Of a stretch of 51,466 nt of DNA, positions 16,421 through 24,985 are shown one piece after another. The stretch is from positions 1 to 51,466 of the IMG/VR virus record IMGVR_UViG_3300042565_001652; one strand, 5' to 3'. Made by a program: the position numbers and the translations under genes. This DNA is from a virus. The first letter of the stretch is position 1, and every line of letters begins with the position of its first letter. Below the pieces are notes generated by a model that worked only from the letters and a program-made list of their open reading frames with translations, was not told the origin of the DNA and did no database searches.

Positions 16421-17250
16421 AACCTTTTGTAATTTACACATATGATTATGATCCGGGTGTTGGCGGAATCAAAGTAATGCATAAATTATGTCATTTACTA
16501 AACCAAATTGGTTATCCTTGTTATTTAATGCCAATCCATGTACGAGATACATTTAATGTATGTTCCGATTACAATACGCCGTTAATAACTCAAGAAATAT
16601 TTGATAACATTTCTGATGCAATTGTAATATATCCGGAAGGAATTCATTATAATCCATTGAATTCAAAAAATGTGGTAAGATGGATATTAGGCCCAGCAAA
16701 TCAAACAGATTATAATACATATTCAGATACGGATTTAATATATTGGTATATGGATTATTATTATACTGACGAATTAGGATCGCGCGAAAATCAATTAATG
16801 ATAACAGAATTTCATTCGAATATATTTCAAAATAAAAATGTATCTAGAAACGGAAGTTGCTATTCTATACGAAAAGGAAATCCAAAATCATTAGTACACC
16901 CAGCTGACTCGATTGAAATTAAATTTCATGATGCTGGAAATTTATCAAATATATCAAGTATATTTAATGCAACTAAAAAATTTTATTGTTATGATAATTA
17001 TACTTTTTTATCTATACAAGCAGCAATGTGTGGTTGTATAAGTATAGTAATCCCAGACGGAACAAAAACAAAAGAAGAATGGTTAATGGGATCTAGGTTT
17101 AATCCATATGGGGTAGCTTTCGGCGAAACCGATATCGACAGAGCAATAGAAACATTGCCATTGTTATATAAAGAAATTGAAATAGCTGAAGAAGATATGA
17201 TTAAACAAGTTAATAAGTTTGTAGAACGATGTAAAGAAAGATTTGTATGA
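16417..17250 (+). CDS. Putative glycosyltransferase (GT-B, divergent)
   Basis: A 277-residue protein starting MKPFVIYTYDYDPGVGGIKV, where the GVGGIKVMHKL turn-helix resembles the N-terminal loop of GT4 enzymes. The C-terminal half holds FYCYDNYTFLSIQAAMCGCI, which replaces the usual E-x7-E region and is seen in WavQ-like or capsule-associated transferases. It overlaps its neighbours on both sides by four bases, so it is clearly part of the operon. The enzyme class is inferred from fold pattern and context. Confidence 0.6.
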   Translation: MKPFVIYTYDYDPGVGGIKVMHKLCHLLNQIGYPCYLMPIHVRDTFNVCSDYNTPLITQEIFDNISDAIVIYPEGIHYNPLNSKNVVRWILGPANQTDYNTYSDTDLIYWYMDYYYTDELGSRENQLMITEFHSNIFQNKNVSRNGSCYSIRKGNPKSLVHPADSIEIKFHDAGNLSNISSIFNATKKFYCYDNYTFLSIQAAMCGCISIVIPDGTKTKEEWLMGSRFNPYGVAFGETDIDRAIETLPLLYKEIEIAEEDMIKQVNKFVERCKERFV

Positions 17251-18197
17251 AAGTAGTTTATGTGACCGGATGTTTAGGATTTATAGGATCCTATGTGACA
17301 CGTACGTGTTTAGAAAAAGGTTGGTATGTTAAAGGCGTTGATAAAATTACATATGCTGCAAATAAAGATGTATTAAATGAATTTAAAATATATCCAAATT
17401 TTTCTTTTGTGCATTGCGATATCAATGATTTAAAATTTTTATATGATTGTGATTATGTGATTAATACTGCAGCAGAAACACATGTTGGAAATTCAATTGT
17501 TAGCAGTTCTGAATTCATTAAATCAAATATCGATGGTGTTCATAATTTATTAGAACTTATAAAGAATCATCGAGGGGAACATTCTAAAAAACCAATATTA
17601 TTACATTTTAGTACAGACGAAGTATATGGAGATATTGAATCTGGCGAACATACAGAAGAACATCTATTAAAACCTTCTAATCCTTATTCAGCAACAAAAG
17701 CTGCAGCCGATATGTTAATATTAGCTTGGCAACGTACTCATAATGTACCGTATGTAATTGTTCGTCCTACAAATAATTACGGCATTGGTCAGTATGTAGA
17801 AAAACTAATTCCTAAAGCGTGCAAATTATTAACATTGGGAAAAAAAATACCATTACATAATGGTGGTACTCCCGTTAGAAATTGGCTACATGCACAAGAT
17901 ACTGCAAATTCTATAATTACAATCATAGAATCTGGCGTCGAAAATGAAATTTTTAATATATGTGGTGGGTTTGAACAAAGCAACTTGGAAACTGTTAAAA
18001 AACTTCTTATTATAAATAATATTGATATAAATGATATTGAAAAATATATTGATTTATCATATAATAGGCCAGGTATGGATGTTAGATATTCATTAAATGA
18101 TTCTAAACTAAGATCTCTAGGCTGGGAACCGAGGAAACAATTTGATGTTGAGTTAAAAGAAATTGTAAAATATTATAGAAATAAATTTATATGGTAA
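17247..18197 (+). CDS. RmlB-like NDP-glucose 4,6-dehydratase
   Basis: A 316-residue extended SDR. TGCLGFIGSY forms the NAD-binding GxxGxxG, STDEVYGD is the dehydratase-specific catalytic loop (Thr, Asp, Glu), and YSATKAAADML supplies Tyr-x3-Lys. VRPTNNYGIGQ, KLIPKACKLL and the NWLHAQD segment are also characteristic of dTDP-glucose 4,6-dehydratases. The reaction converts an NDP-hexose to the 4-keto-6-deoxy form. The operon therefore has two different 4,6-dehydratases. The nucleotide used is not certain from sequence. Confidence 0.85.
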   Translation: MKVVYVTGCLGFIGSYVTRTCLEKGWYVKGVDKITYAANKDVLNEFKIYPNFSFVHCDINDLKFLYDCDYVINTAAETHVGNSIVSSSEFIKSNIDGVHNLLELIKNHRGEHSKKPILLHFSTDEVYGDIESGEHTEEHLLKPSNPYSATKAAADMLILAWQRTHNVPYVIVRPTNNYGIGQYVEKLIPKACKLLTLGKKIPLHNGGTPVRNWLHAQDTANSIITIIESGVENEIFNICGGFEQSNLETVKKLLIINNIDINDIEKYIDLSYNRPGMDVRYSLNDSKLRSLGWEPRKQFDVELKEIVKYYRNKFIW

Positions 18198-19942
18198 AAG
18201 TTAGTGATGTTATAGCAGAATTTTTAGAAAAGAATAATATCGAAGTTGTATTTGGTATTATCGGGTCTGCTAATTCTCATATATACAATTCCATAAATAA
18301 CAAATCTAATATTAAATTAATCGCTGTACATCATGAACAAGCTGCCGTTATGGCAATGGGAGCATATTATAGATCTACTGGAAAACTGGCTGCATCACTA
18401 GTTACAGCCGGCGGAGGATCTTCGAATTCATTTACTGGTATTTTATCCAATTGGGCAGATTCAATTCCTGGAATTATTATATCGGGACAAGAACAATCAT
18501 ATTATATTAATGAATATTCAGATATGAGAATGTACGGTATTCAAGGATATGATTCAGTAGATACATTTTCAAAACATACAAAAATGTCTGTTCGAATCAC
18601 TAAAGAAAATGTATACGAAACATTTGAAAAGGCATTTGAAACAACACAAATCAATAGACCAGGTCCTGTATTTTTAGAAATACCATTTGATATTCAAGGA
18701 CAAATGGTTGAAGAACAACCTATCACCCCATTTAAAAAATTAAACACTCCAATGTTAAGTCCAAAAACATTAGACTTAATAGATTTACTTAACCAAAGTA
18801 AAAGACCAGTTGTAATTGGAGGACATGGAGTTAAATTATCTCAATCAGAAAAATTATTTAAACAATTTATTGAGCAACATAATTTACCCACAATATTAAC
18901 TTGGTCAGCAGTAGATTTACTTGAAGAAACTCATTCAAATAACTACGGTCGTTCAGGTGTTCAAGGACAACGTTCATCCAATTTTATAGTACAAAATTGC
19001 GATTTATTAATTGTAATGGGAAGTAGATTATCTCTATTACAAACAGGATATTCTAGAAAAGATTTTGCACCTAATGCAACAATAGTTCATATTGATATAG
19101 ACTCAACAGAAACAAATAAATTTGATGGATTACCAATTAATGAAGATATCGGAAACATCTTATATGATTTAATTTCAGTTGATTTAATTAAAGTAGACAC
19201 TACGGATTGGAAATTATATTGCGATAACATTCGAAACAAATATCCTAGAGTAATGCCTGAACATTTAGTTGATCCTACTAATTCATATACATTTATAGAT
19301 TGGTTCTCAAACAAAGTACCCGATAACTATACAATTGTTACGGACATGGGAACTGCTTTATTAAGTGGCTTTTATGGATTTAATATCAAACCAAATCAAA
19401 AGATGTTTACATCATTAGGTTTAGGCGAAATGGGATATGGTCTTGCCGCGGCGGTTGGCGCTGGATTTGGTAATAAGTCAGTATTATGTTTGAATTGTGA
19501 TGGAGGTATGATGATGAATTTACAAGAACTTCAAACAATTAAAACTCATAATTTGCCAGTTAAAATTGTTATCTTTAACAATGATGGCTACTTAATGATC
19601 AAGCATACGCAAAACATGTTATTTGGTGGAACGAAAACTTGCGTTGATAAATCAACAGGCGTAGAACTTCCAGAATATAAAAAAGTAGCAGATGCATTTG
19701 GATATGATTATTATACATTAGATAATGTTGATGATTTTTTAGCAGCTACCAATCAAAGTATTTTAGAAGTATTTATGGATCCGAATCAAGAATTTATACC
19801 TAAAGTAAAAGGTATCAAAAATAATGACAATACAATTCAAGCTGGATTACTAGAAGAAATGTCGCCATTGTTGCCTTTAGAAGATATTAAAGCGGCGATG
19901 GTTTCCGGAATTAATGAACGAAGTAATAGTATAACGAGATGA
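18191..19942 (+). CDS. Thiamine diphosphate-dependent enzyme (acetolactate synthase-like)
   Basis: This 583-residue protein has the three-domain layout of acetohydroxyacid synthase-type enzymes: N-terminal PYR domain with catalytic Glu49 in HHEQAAVMAMGAY, central domain, and C-terminal PP domain with NCDGGMMMNLQEL leading to VKIVIFNND, the ThDP/Mg motif. It probably activates a 2-oxoacid, most likely pyruvate. The relatives in sugar pathways (YerE type) attach a two-carbon unit to a keto-sugar. The next two genes make and use pyruvate and an aldehyde, so the three are probably one pathway. It overlaps the RmlB-like gene by seven bases. Confidence 0.85.
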   Translation: MVKVSDVIAEFLEKNNIEVVFGIIGSANSHIYNSINNKSNIKLIAVHHEQAAVMAMGAYYRSTGKLAASLVTAGGGSSNSFTGILSNWADSIPGIIISGQEQSYYINEYSDMRMYGIQGYDSVDTFSKHTKMSVRITKENVYETFEKAFETTQINRPGPVFLEIPFDIQGQMVEEQPITPFKKLNTPMLSPKTLDLIDLLNQSKRPVVIGGHGVKLSQSEKLFKQFIEQHNLPTILTWSAVDLLEETHSNNYGRSGVQGQRSSNFIVQNCDLLIVMGSRLSLLQTGYSRKDFAPNATIVHIDIDSTETNKFDGLPINEDIGNILYDLISVDLIKVDTTDWKLYCDNIRNKYPRVMPEHLVDPTNSYTFIDWFSNKVPDNYTIVTDMGTALLSGFYGFNIKPNQKMFTSLGLGEMGYGLAAAVGAGFGNKSVLCLNCDGGMMMNLQELQTIKTHNLPVKIVIFNNDGYLMIKHTQNMLFGGTKTCVDKSTGVELPEYKKVADAFGYDYYTLDNVDDFLAATNQSILEVFMDPNQEFIPKVKGIKNNDNTIQAGLLEEMSPLLPLEDIKAAMVSGINERSNSITR

Positions 19943-20796
19943 AAATAAAAGTAGCAATTTTAGGTACAGGTAATATCGGTACCGATCTCATGTTAAAGTC
20001 AATTAAAACTGACTTTATTGATGTAGTAGCATTCGTAGGAAGAAGATTGGATTCTGGCACGATGAGTATTGCTAAATCAAAAGGAATTAAAATATCAGAT
20101 CAAGGAATTGATTATTTCAAAAATAATCCTAATTGTTGCGAAGTGGTATATGATTGTACTAATGCTACAGATGCTAAAGAACATGCTAAAATCTTTAAAG
20201 AACAAGGAATCAAAGTAATTGATTTAACTCCAGCAAAAGTTGGGGATATGTGCGTACCTGATGTTAATGGAGATATTATATTAACGGATGATAATGTTAA
20301 CATGATTACGTGTGGGGGACAAGCATCAATGCCAATGTTACATTTAATATCAAAACATTGTAAAGGATTAGAATACGTAGAAATTGTGTCTCAAATTGCA
20401 TCTAAAAGTGCCGGAATGGCTACGAGAATCAATGTTGACAATTACATTAAAACTACAAAAAATGCAATAACTAAGTTCACCGGATGTAGAAAAACTAAAG
20501 TTATTCTTAATTTGAATCCCGCAGAACCATGCGTTGATATGCAAACTACTATTTTTATTAAAACTAAAGAAATTGATTTTAATAATTTAACAGAAAAGAT
20601 TGCAGAAAAAATAGAAGAATTAAAAACTTATATACCATATTACGAACTAGTATTACCGCCTACACTAAATGAAAACGGAGTAGTTGTATTAAGTATTAGG
20701 GTAAAGGGAACTGGAGAGTATCTGCCAGAATATGCCGGTAACTTAGATATTATTAACTGTGCGGCAATTAAGATTACAGAAAAATTAAAACATTAA
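19939..20796 (+). CDS. Acetaldehyde dehydrogenase (acylating), DmpF/MhpF-like
   Basis: A 285-residue protein with the Rossmann loop GTGNIGTD (9-16), the VYDCTNA region and the catalytic Cys125 in MITCGGQASMP, which is the signature of CoA-acylating acetaldehyde dehydrogenases. DmpF/MhpF oxidises acetaldehyde, passed through a channel from the aldolase partner DmpG/MhpE, to acetyl-CoA with NAD and CoA. The partner is encoded directly downstream (20799). Length is slightly below the usual 310. In catabolic operons this pair ends meta-cleavage of aromatic rings, but no ring-cleavage gene is present here. Confidence 0.9.
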   Translation: MKIKVAILGTGNIGTDLMLKSIKTDFIDVVAFVGRRLDSGTMSIAKSKGIKISDQGIDYFKNNPNCCEVVYDCTNATDAKEHAKIFKEQGIKVIDLTPAKVGDMCVPDVNGDIILTDDNVNMITCGGQASMPMLHLISKHCKGLEYVEIVSQIASKSAGMATRINVDNYIKTTKNAITKFTGCRKTKVILNLNPAEPCVDMQTTIFIKTKEIDFNNLTEKIAEKIEELKTYIPYYELVLPPTLNENGVVVLSIRVKGTGEYLPEYAGNLDIINCAAIKITEKLKH

Positions 20797-20798
20797 CT

Positions 20799-21797
20799 AT
20801 GAAAAATATAATCATTACGGATTCTAGTCTTAGAGACGGAAATCATAGCGTTAAGCATACTATTAGTTTAGACAGCATCGAAAGATATTGTCAATTTGCG
20901 GATAAAGCTGGAATACCTGTTGTAGAAGTAGGGCACGGTAATGGTTTAGCAGCATCGTCGTTATTGATAGGAAAATCTCCTAATACCGACAAAGAAATGT
21001 TAACTATTGCTAGAAAAAATCTTAAATCATCAAAATTAGGAGTTCATACGATTCCAGGCTTATCTACTATTGATGACGCAATGTTAGCTATCGATTATGG
21101 AGTCGATGTATTTCGTGTCGCAACACATTGTACTGAAGCAACTTTATCAAAATCCCACATAGAATATTTAGCAAAGACCGGTAAAACGGTATATGGGGTA
21201 TTAATGATGTCTGCTTTAATCACACCAGCTGAGTTAGCAGAACAAGCTAAGATCATGGAAGAATATGGCGCCCAAGCTGTTATCATTATGGATTCGACAG
21301 GCACTTATTTACCTGCTGACGTAAAAGAACGTATTAGTTTGTTAAAATCACAATTAAATATTAAAGTTGGGTTTCATGCGCATAATAATTTAGGATGTGC
21401 TGTAGCTAATTCATTAGTAGCTGCCGAAAATGGAGCTGAATTGATTGATGCGTGTATTCGAGGATTTGGGGCTGGAGCTGGTAATGCACCTTTAGAATTA
21501 TTATTACCTGTGTTTGAACGTAGTAATTTTTCTACCGGAATTAGTTTTGAAGAAACGATTAAAGAAGCAGATCGTGTAATGGATTATTTAGTTCCAACAC
21601 ATCCCGTATCCACGCCCATTAATGTTTTAACTGGATTAACAAAATTATTTTCCGGATTTGAGAAGCCGATAATTAAAGCATCTAAATTATATGGAATTGA
21701 ATATTCATCTCTTATTTTTGAGTTAGGAAATAGAAAATTAGTTGCAGGACAAGAAGATCTTATTTTAGAAGTAGCACAAAAGCTGAAGAATAAATGA
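20799..21797 (+). CDS. 4-hydroxy-2-oxovalerate aldolase-like (DmpG/MhpE)
   Basis: A 332-residue DRE-TIM-type metallo-aldolase. The first strand carries DSSLRDGNHSVKH with Arg12, Asp13 (metal) and His20 (catalytic base), and GFHAHNNLG supplies the metal ligands His193 and His195. DACIRGFGAGAGNAPLELL and the C-terminal helical domain that contacts the dehydrogenase are both present. The family splits 4-hydroxy-2-oxoacids into pyruvate and an aldehyde, or runs in reverse. It lies two bases after the dehydrogenase stop. Confidence 0.9.
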   Translation: MKNIIITDSSLRDGNHSVKHTISLDSIERYCQFADKAGIPVVEVGHGNGLAASSLLIGKSPNTDKEMLTIARKNLKSSKLGVHTIPGLSTIDDAMLAIDYGVDVFRVATHCTEATLSKSHIEYLAKTGKTVYGVLMMSALITPAELAEQAKIMEEYGAQAVIIMDSTGTYLPADVKERISLLKSQLNIKVGFHAHNNLGCAVANSLVAAENGAELIDACIRGFGAGAGNAPLELLLPVFERSNFSTGISFEETIKEADRVMDYLVPTHPVSTPINVLTGLTKLFSGFEKPIIKASKLYGIEYSSLIFELGNRKLVAGQEDLILEVAQKLKNK

Positions 21798-22564
21798 AAA
21801 TATTAATTACAGGTAAAAATGGTTACATAGGACGAAGTTTGTATTCATATTTACATTCTAAATATGAGGTTACTTGCATTGGAAGAGATGATTTCGATTT
21901 AACCGATTCGATAGCTACAAATAATTGGTTTTCCGGAAAATATTTTGATGTAGTAATTCATACTGCAATCGTTGGCGGTCACAGAAACAAACTAGAAGAC
22001 AGTTCAATTATAGATCAAAATATAAAATTATACTATAATCTTTTAAATCACCAAACTAATTATAATAAATTTATAAATTTAGGATCTGGTGCTGAACTAA
22101 CTCATTCGACTCCGTACGGTTTAAGCAAATTTATTATTAGTCAATCGATTAACGATAAACCAAATTTTTATAATTTAAGAATATTTGGAGTGTTCGATGA
22201 AAATGAATTAGATACCAGATTTATTAAATCAAATATTAAACGTTATATTAACAAAGAAACGATCCAAATATACGAAAATAAATTAATGGATTTTATTTAT
22301 ATGAAAGATTTGGTTACTTTAATAGAATATTATATTAATAATAATAATTTACCAAAAACTTTAGATTGTATATATTCAGGTCTGAAATTATATCTTTATA
22401 ATATTGCTAAAATTATTAATACTTTAGATACATATGAAGTTCCGATATCAGTAGGAAATAATATATCTGGCTATGTAGGTCAATATTATCCTTTAGATGT
22501 AAATTTTATTGGATTAAAACGCGGAATAGAAGAAACGTATAATAAGTTAAAAGAAATGCTATGA
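21794..22564 (+). CDS. NAD(P)-dependent sugar epimerase/reductase (extended SDR)
   Basis: This 256-residue SDR starts MKILITGKNGYIGRSL (GxxGxxG) and has YGLSKFIIS as Tyr-x3-Lys. GGHRNKLEDSSIIDQNIKL resembles the active-site region of GDP-L-fucose synthase and related 3,5-epimerase/4-reductases. Together with the GDP-mannose 4,6-dehydratase at 11598 it could complete a GDP-6-deoxyhexose. It is shorter than GDP-fucose synthase (about 310-320), so RmlD-like or other 4-reductase activity is also possible. Confidence 0.75.
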   Translation: MKILITGKNGYIGRSLYSYLHSKYEVTCIGRDDFDLTDSIATNNWFSGKYFDVVIHTAIVGGHRNKLEDSSIIDQNIKLYYNLLNHQTNYNKFINLGSGAELTHSTPYGLSKFIISQSINDKPNFYNLRIFGVFDENELDTRFIKSNIKRYINKETIQIYENKLMDFIYMKDLVTLIEYYINNNNLPKTLDCIYSGLKLYLYNIAKIINTLDTYEVPISVGNNISGYVGQYYPLDVNFIGLKRGIEETYNKLKEML

Positions 22565-23460
22565 ATATAAAAATAATGTATCATATAATGCCATGGGAAA
22601 TTGACTATGCATTACTTTCATTTATACAATTAAAAAAATCTAAGTATTTTTTATCAAATGAACATACAATAATTATTGATTCCGTTTTAAATTTATCTGA
22701 CAAACTAATCGATTGGGAACAAACAAAACTTCCAAAAGATTTTTTTATACAAAAGTATGAAAATATTTCTATTTTATTGAATGATTATATTCATAATCCA
22801 AAAATTATTGAAGGAGATATTTTATACGGACATTTGGATTTACAAAAATCTGCTATGCATGAAACGGTAGATTATTATATAACAATTTGTCCAGATATGT
22901 ATTTTCATGAACATTTATTAGAATATATCATACAAGCGGCGACTACAATAAAAAATGAATATTTCGTAATTACTCCGCAAATATGTAGAATGTGGGATGA
23001 AAGTTGGGAAATATTAACGCATCCCAAATTTGCAATTGGCCCGCATTATGGTTGGGAACACACCACCGATATATTTGATGTAGATTATTTTATTAAAACA
23101 ACATCAGATCCGGTTAAATTAACACCAATTAATCAAGAAAAATGGGCAGGATGGTTCGATTTATATAGTAAATCATATTACGAAAAATTAGCACCAGTTC
23201 AAGAAGATTGGGTTGGGTATGGAGGATGGGATTATTATGGACTTGTAGTTAGTACAATTGCCAAACAACATGGATATGATTTTCAACAATATCGACTAGA
23301 TAATCAAATTATATTTGAATATGGAACCGGACCGTTAGTTGGAAAAGAATTTTCTAGTTATTATAGAAATAATATCGTTAAGACTGATGTATCAGAACAA
23401 CGAACTAATTTTAATCAAAATATTGATTTTTACATACAAAAAAGAATACAAGAATTATGA
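22561..23460 (+). CDS. Putative glycosyltransferase (GT-A-like, unassigned)
   Basis: A 299-residue cytosolic protein without recognised signature. YYITICPDMYFHEHLLEYII sits where GT-A folds place the donor-site acidic motif, and VQEDWVGYGGWDYYGLVV resembles the late catalytic loop of some GT2-like capsule enzymes. It overlaps both neighbours by four bases. The assignment rests largely on operon context. Confidence 0.5.
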   Translation: MNIKIMYHIMPWEIDYALLSFIQLKKSKYFLSNEHTIIIDSVLNLSDKLIDWEQTKLPKDFFIQKYENISILLNDYIHNPKIIEGDILYGHLDLQKSAMHETVDYYITICPDMYFHEHLLEYIIQAATTIKNEYFVITPQICRMWDESWEILTHPKFAIGPHYGWEHTTDIFDVDYFIKTTSDPVKLTPINQEKWAGWFDLYSKSYYEKLAPVQEDWVGYGGWDYYGLVVSTIAKQHGYDFQQYRLDNQIIFEYGTGPLVGKEFSSYYRNNIVKTDVSEQRTNFNQNIDFYIQKRIQEL

Positions 23461-24599
23461 AAAATAACATATCATTATTAGTAGGATTAAAGAATAATTT
23501 AGACTACAACAAACATTTTTATGAAACAACTCGAGAACTTTATCCAGATACAGAATTATGTTTTGTAAGTTACGGATCAACAGATGGGACTCACGAATGG
23601 TTAGAAACATTAACGGATAATAATGTTAAGTATTTTTATTCGGATGAATCTAAAACATTTTCCGATACGTTTAATAAAGCTGCTGAATTAGCAACTAAAG
23701 ATTATGTAGCATATTTGCATAACGATATCGTTTTAGCCCCGGGATTCATTGAAAATTTAGAAAAACATGTAAACTCTGAAAATATAGTGTCATATACCAC
23801 AATAGAGCCGCCTATATTCGCAGATCATGAACGTCCTGGTAAATTGATATATGATTTAGGTACATCTATAGAGGCGTTCGATAAAGATGCTTTATATGAG
23901 TTTGTACAAATCAAACAAAAACAATATGCTGATAAAACCGAATCTGGTATTACGTTTTTTATGTGTATGCCTAGAATCAAGTTGTTAGAAATTGGAGGTA
24001 TGGATAATTTATTCAATCCAATGTTTTGTGAAGATGATGATTTAATTTGTCGTTGGAAAATGTTAGGAATGAAATGTTTTACGGCATTGGATGCGATATG
24101 TTATCATTTTGTAAGTAAGACATCTAGATTTTCAGAAGAATATCAAACCAGAACTCAACAAATAGAATTGACATCCAATCGAAACTACGTTAGAAAATGG
24201 GGAAGTAGATCCGAAGCTCCAAAATATAACATTGCATTCATAGTAAAAAATTGCACATCAGATGTATTAGAACTATTAGAACCGTGGTGTGATAGAATAT
24301 ATATTGAAGATAATATGCAGGTTATAACAACTCATTACATTGATCGAGAACAACCGAATACTAAATTCGATCTAACAAAACGAGTACTTCATACCGGCTA
24401 CAATGATCCGCATGGTGAAAATGATATTGTAGTAGAATTTGATAAACTACAATTAACAAACCAGGATTTCATGTATATTCAACAATTAGCATCTATTATA
24501 CAGGATTCAGGTGAAATTGGTGACTTTCAATTAGGCAATCTCAAAATATCTGTATATTCATTAGAAACATACGAAAAAAATCTTATTAATATAATCTAA
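23457..24599 (+). CDS. Glycosyltransferase family 2
   Basis: This 380-residue protein begins with ISLLVGLKNNLDYNKHFYE and contains FVSYGSTDGTHEW, YVAYLHNDIVLAPGFIENL (the donor-binding region with an HND variant of DxD) and FNPMFCEDDDLICRW (the E-D-D catalytic loop). These are classic GT2 inverting-enzyme features. About 130 further C-terminal residues have no recognised domain. It is the last gene of the glycan operon, followed by a 72-base gap. Confidence 0.85.
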   Translation: MKNNISLLVGLKNNLDYNKHFYETTRELYPDTELCFVSYGSTDGTHEWLETLTDNNVKYFYSDESKTFSDTFNKAAELATKDYVAYLHNDIVLAPGFIENLEKHVNSENIVSYTTIEPPIFADHERPGKLIYDLGTSIEAFDKDALYEFVQIKQKQYADKTESGITFFMCMPRIKLLEIGGMDNLFNPMFCEDDDLICRWKMLGMKCFTALDAICYHFVSKTSRFSEEYQTRTQQIELTSNRNYVRKWGSRSEAPKYNIAFIVKNCTSDVLELLEPWCDRIYIEDNMQVITTHYIDREQPNTKFDLTKRVLHTGYNDPHGENDIVVEFDKLQLTNQDFMYIQQLASIIQDSGEIGDFQLGNLKISVYSLETYEKNLINII

Positions 24600-24671
24600 T
24601 ACATATTTATTAAAAAGTTACTTTAAATTGAATAGGTTATTGTTTTAAACAAATAAAAACAAGGAAATGCT

Positions 24672-24932
24672 ATGAGGTTTAATGAAATTTTTAAAAACTC
24701 AAACGATTACAATGAAAAAACAATCATTGGATTTATGTCTTTCGCAGTAATGACATTGGCAATGATAGTTGATTTAGTAACTGGTTACTTTGGTAATGAG
24801 TTGAAACTTAACGAATACATTTACAATTCATTTGTTATTGTTACTTTAGGTAGTTTGGGTATTGCAGGTTTAGAAAAATTTGCAGGTAAAAATAACAACA
24901 ATCAAAATAATAACGAAGAAGAACTAGGTTAA
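24672..24932 (+). CDS. Small two-helix membrane protein (holin-like)
   Basis: An 86-residue protein with two predicted membrane helices, roughly IIGFMSFAVMTLAMIVDLVT (19-38) and YNSFVIVTLGSLGIAGL (51-67), and an Asn/Glu-rich polar C-terminal tail. Two helices, small size and a hydrophilic tail fit a class II holin topology, and an endolysin-like gene lies 1.2 kb downstream. AAGGAA precedes the start. The family was not recognised, so holin is an inference. Confidence 0.55.
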   Translation: MRFNEIFKNSNDYNEKTIIGFMSFAVMTLAMIVDLVTGYFGNELKLNEYIYNSFVIVTLGSLGIAGLEKFAGKNNNNQNNNEEELG

Positions 24933-24985
24933 TTTAGTTGTCACTATCAAATTTAATTTTGACGTAAAACTGAAAGAATATTCGA

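Noticed and set aside
18191-21797. Aromatic meta-cleavage catabolic pathway
   Set aside because: The dehydrogenase/aldolase pair fits, but there is no ring-cleavage dioxygenase, hydrolase or hydratase, and the flanking genes are for sugars.
6790-24599. Host O-antigen or capsule locus captured as a whole
   Set aside because: No flippase, polymerase, chain-length or ABC export genes are seen and both flanks are phage genes with the same strand and spacing, so a phage operon is preferred.
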